DNA of 64,000 nt from UBA4733 sp036734945. Its GTDB lineage: Bacteria; Chloroflexota; UBA4733. This document shows, piece by piece, positions 56,172 to 64,000 of this stretch. Under the pieces are notes generated by a model. That model ran no database searches. It was not told the origin of the DNA and saw nothing but the letters and a program-made list of their open reading frames with translations. The translations under genes and the position numbers were made by a program. The stretch lies in NCBI GenBank assembly GCA_036734945.1, contig DAIMXP010000027.1, positions 1-64,000 on the forward strand. The letters run 5' to 3'. Numbering within the stretch: the first letter of the stretch is position 1; each line of letters starts with the position of its first letter.

Positions 56172-58049
56172 ATGCGATCGGTAGGCGACAACAAGTGTAT
56201 CATCGTATACGCTGACGCGGGTACGTATGTGCACTCCAGTGTCAGAGAGACAATATCCAACCTGGGCGTCCTCCTATGTAAGGAGATCGTGCGTTCCGAC
56301 GCCAGATTGGCGAGTCTATCTGTACCCGCATTCGATGGCTCACTGACGCCAATCTTTGAATTCCTTGAATCAGTCCTACGTATAATCCCCGATTGTCGGT
56401 TCATCTTCATTTTAGATGAGTTTGATGAATTGCCGGTGGAGGTGTACAAAGATAATTCGCTGGCCAGACCATTCTTCCTGGCGCTCAGGAGTATCAGTGC
56501 GAGGGTAGGAGTGGGCTTTATTCTAGTTGGTGGCGAGAAAATGGAGCTAGTGATCCACCAGCAAGGAGATACGCTCAACAAATTTGCGGCGATATGCGTC
56601 GACTATCTTGATAAAGAGACACACTGGTCCGATTTCCAAGCACTGGTACGCCGTCCAGTTTCATCCTGGATCGAAGTGACGGAAGACGCTCTACTAGCAC
56701 TGTACAGTGAGACCGCAGGGAATCCATACTTTACAAAGCTAATTTGCAGCGAGCTCTTCAAGGTCATGACCGATCGACGCGATTGCTACGTAACAGACCG
56801 TGAAGTGAAGTATGCGAAGTCACGGGTGCTGCAGACACTTCACGTGAATAGCTTTCAGCACTTTTGGCAGGACGGCGTGTTAGAAGACGAAGAACGTCGT
56901 CAACACGTGACTCTCAATCGCCGCTTGGTACTACTCGCCGTTGCCGACACTATGCGACGCTGGGGCAAGGTCACTCAAGATGAAGTGCTAAAGGAAGCGG
57001 CCGTACACGGGCTGAGTCACGTCACGTCGCTAACGGAGCTTCGCGAGTTTGAACGGCGGCAGATTCTCGTCGGTGACGAGTCTGGCTATCGCTGTAAGGT
57101 AGGACTGTTCGGAGACTGGCTTCGAGACTTCGGCGTCGTTCATTTGGGCGCAATGGCAGCGGAAATCGACGCGGATGTGTCTCAAAGAAGGATCGATGAC
57201 CAGGCGTTTGTTAGAGGGGATGAGATTCATGCACTGGTGCAACAGTGGCCACCTTACAAGGGCCAGCGTGTCAGCAGCGACCACGTCCGCGCATGGCTGG
57301 CACAGTTCGGTAGTAGCGTCGATCAGCGACTTATGTTTCGGCTTCTTGGGGGCATAACTTTCTACTCTGACCATTTGGTCCGCACCAAACTTAAGGAAGC
57401 GCATGGCATAGTTACACGTTCCCTTGTCACTCGGATCGAGCGCAGACAGAGAAGAGATGTTGTTCTGAGCTATCTTGATGGCCCTGGTAAGAGCGGAGCA
57501 AAGTTCGTGAGCTTGTATGCGGACGAGAATAGAGTTAATCCGGAGTGCATTGTGACGCTCGATGCGCTACAATCAATACTACCGAGGATGGAGGAAGCTA
57601 AGCTACTTGTCTTTATAGACGACTTTATCGGCTCCGGGAACTCCGCGGCTTCGAATGTAGCGAAGCTTAGTGGAGAGGTTGGGGAAATCCTTCGAGATAG
57701 GGGGATAGGGTGTTTGTTTATTGCAGTTGTGGGGTTTGAAGGCAGCAAGTTAAAGATCGAAAGCGCAGCAGAGAGCAGCCATCTGCCAATGGACGTGCAT
57801 ATATGCGACCCGATCAATCAGAGTGCGAGATTCTTTTCCGAGCAATCCTCGGTGTTCGCAAGCGATAGAGACCGTGAGGATGCCAGGGTTCTTGCATCTC
57901 GCTTCGGTAGTCGTCTTGTGAAGAATGCCCCCCTCGGACACGAAAACGGCCAGTGTGGCATCGTTTTTGAGAGCGGCTGTCCGAACAATTGCCTTCCTAT
58001 ACTTTGGCAAGAGTCGAAGGAATGGACTCCTCTGTTTCGACGCCTGTAG
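56172..58049 (+). CDS. STAND/PRTase protein, part after the amber codon
   Basis: The same frame continues after TAG with KRVGKTSIAKTF, completing the P-loop GxxxxGKT; the first ATG after it is 56172. Numbering the whole frame, Walker B is ILDEFDE (about 527-533) and GNPYFTKL (about 630) is the STAND-type sensor region, followed by a winged-helix-like part. The C-terminal about 280 residues carry FIDDFIGSGNS (928-938), the PRPP-loop pattern of phosphoribosyltransferases, within a block (AEAKLLVFIDD-like, LFIAVVGFEG) resembling the PRTase-CE domain of predicted immune effectors. This fits an NLR-like antiviral protein with a PRTase effector. The ATG 56172 product alone would lack the P-loop. 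Confidence 0.75.
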   Translation: MRSVGDNKCIIVYADAGTYVHSSVRETISNLGVLLCKEIVRSDARLASLSVPAFDGSLTPIFEFLESVLRIIPDCRFIFILDEFDELPVEVYKDNSLARPFFLALRSISARVGVGFILVGGEKMELVIHQQGDTLNKFAAICVDYLDKETHWSDFQALVRRPVSSWIEVTEDALLALYSETAGNPYFTKLICSELFKVMTDRRDCYVTDREVKYAKSRVLQTLHVNSFQHFWQDGVLEDEERRQHVTLNRRLVLLAVADTMRRWGKVTQDEVLKEAAVHGLSHVTSLTELREFERRQILVGDESGYRCKVGLFGDWLRDFGVVHLGAMAAEIDADVSQRRIDDQAFVRGDEIHALVQQWPPYKGQRVSSDHVRAWLAQFGSSVDQRLMFRLLGGITFYSDHLVRTKLKEAHGIVTRSLVTRIERRQRRDVVLSYLDGPGKSGAKFVSLYADENRVNPECIVTLDALQSILPRMEEAKLLVFIDDFIGSGNSAASNVAKLSGEVGEILRDRGIGCLFIAVVGFEGSKLKIESAAESSHLPMDVHICDPINQSARFFSEQSSVFASDRDREDARVLASRFGSRLVKNAPLGHENGQCGIVFESGCPNNCLPILWQESKEWTPLFRRL

Positions 58050-58288
58050 AGATGGTCTACGCACGGATGCAGCCTTCAGTCGCTCGGGGTTGAGAGCGAG
58101 CACCTCTGCTCCAATTTCCTCGCGCGGAATGTCTTGCCAAATAATCGCGTGCGGAAGAAATAGAGCAGAAGGAGGACAGCAATAGGGCCGGTCGCGAAAT
58201 GACCATCGCATTTGCGGTGTATGGCGCCGGTGGTGCCGCCAAATCTGAGCTCAAAGTGGAAGAAAGGCTCCGACCTCAGCATTCGCTG

Positions 58289-59649
<1,361 letters not shown>

Positions 59650-59653
<4 letters not shown>

Positions 59654-60996
59654 ACGTGTACATCCAGAAGACGCAAGAGATCGGCGAATTCGCGGCCCGC
59701 CAGCACCGGCGCACCCACCGCGCGCGCGACTTCAGCGACGGTGACGCCATCAAGAAAGACCTCGCCGCGCTGATCGAGCGCCCGCGTCGGCACCAGCAGG
59801 CGACCACCGACGCGCCGGCCTTGCACCTGCCGCAGCAGATCCCCTCCGCCGATCAGCCCCGCCACCGTCACCGAGTCACCCAGGAAATCGTTGACCACGG
59901 GGACCACCTGAATGTCCATACCCATCGCCGCGGTCACGGCACACGCCGTTTCCTGCAAGATGGGAGCGAACAGTTCGCCCGTGACGATGGTCGCGCGCTC
60001 AATGGTCGAAGGCGCTACGGCGCCGCGCAGCCGTTTCCGCTCCCAGCGGCGCAGCCAGCGGGCCAGATCATCCTGCCAACTCCGCACCATGCCGATGCCG
60101 TTCTCGTACTGCGGGTAGCCGGCGTAGGCGCGAACCGCCGGCAGGGGCACACCAGCTAGGAGATAGACCTCATCAGACAGGTACACCGGATTATGTCCAT
60201 GCAGCCGCGTGTACTGCCGTCGCCAGCGATTCCCCAACGCCACGAGCGCCTTCGCTTCGTCCCGTATCAGGCGGCGTAGGCCGGCAGCGTCGTACTTGGC
60301 GGAGAAGCGCGTCAAACCGACCGGCACCACCGCGACCGTCTGCACCTGCGGGTAGCGCGCCATCAGCTCCTCAACCGTGCGTTCCAACACCGCGCCGTCG
60401 TTGACGCCGGGGCAGAGGACGATCTGACAGTGAACTTGAATACCAAGGGACCCCAGGCGGTCCAGATCCTCGTGGATGGGGGTGGCACGCGGACTCACCA
60501 GCAGACGGCGACGGATGGCGGTATCGGTGGCGTGGACCGAGACGTAGAGCGGCGAAAGGCGCTGCTCAGCCAGACGCGCCCAATCGCGCTCGTTGAGGTT
60601 CGTCAGCGTGATGAAGTCGCCAAAGAGGAAGGAGAGCCGGTAGTCGTCATCTCGAATATAGATAGAACTGCGCAGCCCCTGCGGGTTCATATCGACAAAG
60701 CAGAAGTCGCAATCGTTGGCGCAGCGCCGGATCGAGGTGAAGAGGGCCTCGCTAAACTCAACCCCCAGGTCCTCGTCGCCCTCCCGATCCACTGGCAGTT
60801 CCAAGCGACGGCCGGAACGTTCAAGCGTCAGCGTCTGTGGCAGTTCGGCGGTGTAAAAGCGATAGTCGATGATGTCGTGCAAGCGGTGGCCATCGACAGC
60901 GAAGAGATGATCACCGGCAACCACGCCGGCCCGCGCCGCCGGGCTGCCCGGACGGACAGCCGTCACCGGCCCACCCTGCGGCCGCCGTTGCACCAC
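59650..60996 (-). CDS. DUF512 radical-SAM/PDZ protein
   Basis: The 448-residue protein starts with a PDZ-like region (GGPVTAVRPGSPAARAGVVA, GDHLFAVDGHRL). A cysteine motif C-x3-C-x2-C follows (RRCANDCDFCFVDMNPQGLR), suited to a [4Fe-4S] cluster, then a barrel (LSPLYVSVHATDTAIRRRLL, VHCQIVLCPGVNDG). The C-terminal DUF512 domain (ETACAVTAAMGMDIQVVPVV, NDFLGDSVTVAGLIGGGDLL) completes it. The reaction is unknown; its constant pairing with der suggests a role linked to ribosomes or translation. The most 5' part of the frame before MVQRR has no better start. Confidence 0.9.
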
Positions 60997-61171
60997 CGGA
61001 GCAGACGTATGTGGCGCTAAAGGAAGAGCGAGCGCAGACAGACTGATGACAATACCTCACGAGCACAAAAACGTGACCGCAGCAAAGCGGCAACTCTTAG
61101 GATACCAGCGGTAGAGGGTGGTGGTGGCGAGGCGGAGGGTCTCGAGGCAAGGGGATGGCGCGTCTACCCGA

Positions 61172-61276
61172 GGCTAACAGGACGAAGCCTCGTGAACGAG
61201 GCTGGACCAGGTGCATGCCGCCGTGCAGCCTGCTTCAGCAGGCTTGGTCCTGTTAGCCCTACGATTTATCGTAGGG
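61172..61276. repeat. Structured intergenic repeat, copy 2
   Basis: An outer 12-bp stem GGCTAACAGGAC (61172-61183)/GTCCTGTTAGCC (61247-61258) encloses two hairpins, AGCCTCG-TGAA-CGAGGCT (61186-61203) and AGCCTGC-TTCA-GCAGGCT (61227-61244). A third hairpin, CCCTACGA-TTTA-TCGTAGGG (61257-61276), follows. Loops and the spacer words TTGGT...TAGCCC and GGGTG match copy 1 near 33 kb while stems differ. It lies between the DUF512 gene and argS. The rest of 60997-61384 shows no gene. Confidence 0.75.
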
Positions 61277-61384
61277 TGGGCCGTCGGATCAGAGGAGGTT
61301 CGTCCGCAATGACAGCATTGTCCGCGAGCGCCATTCGGGTACACTGACGCTCGGCTTAGCCCGGTCTTACATCCAGGAGGCAGC

Positions 61385-63313
61385 GTGGTTCAGACGATCG
61401 AGGAGGCGCTACGGGCCGGCGTGGAGGCGGCACTGGTCCGCCTGCAGATTGACGGCGCCGGCACGCGCATCGAGATTCGTCCGTCCGCCAAGCCGGAGTT
61501 CGGTGACCTCTCGACTCCGGTCGCGCTTTCGCTCGCCAAACGATCGGGCCAGCGACCGTTGGACCTGGCGCAACGCCTGGCGACGGCGTTGGAGGAGGCG
61601 CTACCGTCCCATATTCTGCGCACAAGCGTGACCCCGCCGGGTTTCGTCAACTTCTTTATTGATGAGGCAGGGTATGCCGCCGACCTTGCTGCCGCCATTC
61701 TGGCGTCGGGCGACCGCTACGGGCACAGCAGCGTGCAAACGGGCAGCAAACTGGTCATTGAGCACACGAACATCAACAGCAACAAGGCCGCCCACGTCGG
61801 CCACCTGCGCAATGCCTGCCTGGGCGACACGGTCGCCCACATCTTGCGAGCACTCGGCAACGATGTTGAGGTGCAGAACTACATCGACGACACTGGCGTG
61901 CAGGTGGCCGATGTGGTGGTCGGCATGCAGATGCTCGGGCGCGAGTACGACGAGGCGGAGCCGTTCGACTACTTTGCCTCGCGCGTGTACGCCGATATCC
62001 AGCATCGTTACGAGGCTGACCCCACACTATTAGAGCGGCGCAAGCAGGTGCTCCGGGCGATTGAGGAGCGCGGTAGCGCCACCGCCCGGATGGCCAAGGA
62101 TCTCTCCCTGCGCATCGTCGCGCGCCACCTGCGGACGATGGGCCGGGTCGGCGTCGCCTACGATCTGCTCACCTGGGAGTCGGACATCCTGGCCCTTGGC
62201 TTCTGGCGGCATGCCTTCGCCATGTTGCGCGAACGCAACTTGCTGGAACATCCGGACTCCGGTCCGATGGCCGGTTGCTGGATCGTGCCCTTCGGTGAAG
62301 GCGCCGTGACCACGGAGGGTGGGGAACGCTCCAGCGACAAGGTGCTGGTCAAGAGCGACGGCGTCGTGACCTATACAGGCAAGGACCTGGCCTACCAGCT
62401 CTGGAAGTTCGGCTTGCTCGATCTCGACTTTGGCTACCAACGCTGGGAACGGCAGTGGGACGGCAGCGAACTCTGGACCACCACCGACGACCCGGCGCAG
62501 AAGCCGCCGCGCGCCTTCGGCCACGCAGCCCGCGTCATTAACGTGATCGATGTGCGCCAGTCCTATCCGCAGGAGGTCGTCTACGAGTCACTGCGCCGGC
62601 TGGGCTTCCTGGAGCAGGCGGAGGCATCCGTCCATCTGTCCTACGAGGTTGTCGCCCTCTCTGCGGAGGCTGCCCGCACGCTGGGTGTGCCGGTGGAGGA
62701 AGGGAAGGCCACCTACGCCTTCTCCGGTCGCCAGGGCATCGAGGTGAAGGCCGACGACCTCTTGAACCTGGCAACGCAGCATATGGCGACCAAGCTGGAG
62801 GAGCAGCAGACGGCAGGGCGAGGCAAGTCGAGCGATGCCGGCACGTCGGAGGCGCTGGCAGCGGGCGCAGTGCGTTACTACCTGCTCAAGTTTGGCCTCA
62901 CCCAGGTGATACCGTTTGATTTCGACGACGCCCTGCGCCACACCGGCGACACCGGCGTCTACCTACAATATGCCTATGCTCGCGCCTGCAATGTACTCCA
63001 GCGCTCGGGTGCTGCGCCGGAAGCAGGCCAGCCGAAGACGATCCTGCCGGCTGATAAAGCGCTGGCCCTGGCGCTGGGGCGTCTGCCAGCAATTGTGGAG
63101 GAAGCGGGCAGCCGCCTGGCACCCGCCATCCTGGCACGCTACGCCTTCGAGTTAGCCACGGCTTTCAGCGACTTCTATGAGCACACTCCCGCCCTCTACA
63201 AGGAAACCGACCCAGCGGCGCGCCGGTTCCGTGTCCGCCTTGTAGAAGCCTTCCGGCAGACGTTCCACAACACCCTGCGGCTGCTCGGTATCCCGCCGCT
63301 GGAGGCGATCTAG
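61385..63313 (+). CDS. argS: Arginyl-tRNA synthetase
   Basis: Start GTG 61385 with AGGAGG at 61375-61380. The 642-residue protein has the N-terminal Add-1 domain (KPEFGDLSTPVALSLAKRSG), the class I signature HVGHLRNACLGD, and YIDDTGVQVADVVVG. The anticodon-binding helical domain is at the C-terminus (ATAFSDFYEHTPALYKETDP). The second class I motif is not KMSK but FSGRQGIEVKADDLLN, as in the many bacterial ArgRS that lack KMSK. It charges tRNA-Arg. The length is slightly above average. Confidence 0.96.
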   Translation: MVQTIEEALRAGVEAALVRLQIDGAGTRIEIRPSAKPEFGDLSTPVALSLAKRSGQRPLDLAQRLATALEEALPSHILRTSVTPPGFVNFFIDEAGYAADLAAAILASGDRYGHSSVQTGSKLVIEHTNINSNKAAHVGHLRNACLGDTVAHILRALGNDVEVQNYIDDTGVQVADVVVGMQMLGREYDEAEPFDYFASRVYADIQHRYEADPTLLERRKQVLRAIEERGSATARMAKDLSLRIVARHLRTMGRVGVAYDLLTWESDILALGFWRHAFAMLRERNLLEHPDSGPMAGCWIVPFGEGAVTTEGGERSSDKVLVKSDGVVTYTGKDLAYQLWKFGLLDLDFGYQRWERQWDGSELWTTTDDPAQKPPRAFGHAARVINVIDVRQSYPQEVVYESLRRLGFLEQAEASVHLSYEVVALSAEAARTLGVPVEEGKATYAFSGRQGIEVKADDLLNLATQHMATKLEEQQTAGRGKSSDAGTSEALAAGAVRYYLLKFGLTQVIPFDFDDALRHTGDTGVYLQYAYARACNVLQRSGAAPEAGQPKTILPADKALALALGRLPAIVEEAGSRLAPAILARYAFELATAFSDFYEHTPALYKETDPAARRFRVRLVEAFRQTFHNTLRLLGIPPLEAI

Positions 63314-63315
63314 CC

Positions 63316-64000
63316 ATCGCCCGCTTCCTGCTGCACTGCCTGGGCTGGTCGGGGCACGTTCACCCACTGCTGGCAGTCGCTCAGGGCTTGCTGGCACGCG
63401 GGCACGATGTCGCCCTGCAGACGTCCACGCCATATCGAGCGGCCGTCGAATCCGCCGGTGTGACGTATCTCCCACCAACGCGCGCGCCGGACCGCGACTA
63501 CAATCGGCTGGACGCGACCTTCCCTAAGTTGCGCCGGCTACCCAACGCCGAGACGATGGCGCGCCTCTTCGCCGCCATTGCCCTTCGCGATGCACGGGCG
63601 CAGGGGCACGACGTGGTTACCGCCAGTGCCGCATGGCGGCCCGACGCGCTGGTCAACGATGGCATCGCCCTGGGTGTGCCGCTCGCCAGCGGGCTGCTGC
63701 GCCTACCCTGGGCGACGGTATCGCCGTTCGTCTTCTGCACCATCCCGGCAACCGACGTGCCGCCGCCCTTTCTCGGCGTGCGCCGATTGCCTAGCCCACA
63801 CGGGCAGTTGATAGCAGCCGCGCTCAACCGAGCCACCGACCTTCGGCTGGCCCGCTGCAGCCGCCACTGGCGCGACGCTGCGGCAGCCTGGAAAGTCGCC
63901 GCTCCTGCGTCGACCATCCGCACCGCCGGCAGTTCTCCGCTGCTCTACTTGTATCCGGGCGGTCCGCCGCTGGAGTACCCGCGGCGCTCCTGGCCACCAC
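63316..64000 (+). CDS. MGT-type glycosyltransferase, N-terminal part (cut by window edge)
   Basis: From 63316 the frame reads ARFLLHCLGWSGHVHPLLAV, the classic opening of UDP-sugar transferases of the MGT/GT1 family, and stays open to the window end (228 codons). LLARGHDVALQTSTPYRAAV and the acceptor-side WRPDALVNDGIALGVPLASG follow. No ATG, GTG or TTG precedes this in frame after the argS stop. The codon before ARFLL is ATC, with GGAGG 10 nt upstream (63301-63305), so initiation at ATC is likely. The donor-binding C-terminal domain is outside the window. Confidence 0.8.
   Translation, partial: MARFLLHCLGWSGHVHPLLAVAQGLLARGHDVALQTSTPYRAAVESAGVTYLPPTRAPDRDYNRLDATFPKLRRLPNAETMARLFAAIALRDARAQGHDVVTASAAWRPDALVNDGIALGVPLASGLLRLPWATVSPFVFCTIPATDVPPPFLGVRRLPSPHGQLIAAALNRATDLRLARCSRHWRDAAAAWKVAAPASTIRTAGSSPLLYLYPGGPPLEYPRRSWPP

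Noticed and set aside
61172..61384. T-box leader for argS
   Set aside because: GGGTGG followed by a C/G-rich run looks similar to the T-box core, but the same element is present near 33 kb away from any synthetase gene, and the other T-box motifs are missing.

Overview
The window is GC-rich bacterial chromosome, most consistent with Chloroflexota (Thermomicrobia-like). This rests on gene content and arrangement only: a TPR/J-domain/GrpE/DnaK operon, a MutS-MutL pair, Der next to a DUF512 radical-SAM protein, a LytR-CpsA-Psr protein, and a secreted Gmad2-LysM protein. No rRNA or complete tRNA is present to confirm the placement.

Positions 1 to about 22,390 look like an integrated phage-like element. 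Most of it is one leftward transcription direction with many 4-bp start/stop overlaps. Reading in transcription order: an HTH protein, a primase-polymerase, a primase-helicase, a TubC-docking-like protein, several small Cys-rich proteins, a tail assembly chaperone pair with a textbook -1 frameshift signal, a tape measure protein, a small terminase subunit, and a large terminase split into ATPase and nuclease genes. Further left are small genes with a repeat-rich promoter and a tyrosine integrase cut by the window edge. No portal, capsid, protease or tail tube gene is visible. The right part of the element carries rightward accessory genes: a regulator, a secreted LysM protein, an SRAP protein and an unknown protein. 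The element ends at the 3' half of a selenocysteine tRNA gene (22,391-22,457) whose 5' half is absent, so selC is the likely integration site.

From 22.5 to 33.9 kb the chromosome carries the chaperone operon (+), then mutS-mutL (-), a small gene whose 3' end overlaps a structured repeat, and a YbaK-type deacylase. From 33.9 to 38.3 kb there is a damaged locus: a 272-bp direct repeat made from the 3' end of a sulfatase gene brackets a DUF4258/DUF2283 toxin-antitoxin-like pair, next to a truncated restriction-type fragment. Carbohydrate and hydrolase metabolism follows (sulfatase, GT-C-like membrane protein, sugar isomerase, enolase-superfamily enzyme, PmoA-like protein, Gfo/Idh/MocA dehydrogenase; two amidohydrolases with a Rieske protein and a lone ThDP-binding subunit). 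An orphan Dam-type methylase and a 302-bp element with 13-bp inverted ends also lie here.

From 48.3 to 53 kb are a YkgJ-like protein, a rhomboid with an uncharacterised N-terminal half, small proteins and an LCP protein. A PIN-domain pair and transposase debris (53.2-54.8 kb) precede the most interesting locus, 54,831-58,049. This encodes a large STAND-like NTPase with a C-terminal phosphoribosyltransferase-like domain, interrupted by one in-frame amber codon exactly in the P-loop. The window closes with der, a DUF512 radical-SAM gene, a second copy of the structured repeat, argS, and a glycosyltransferase that appears to start at ATC.
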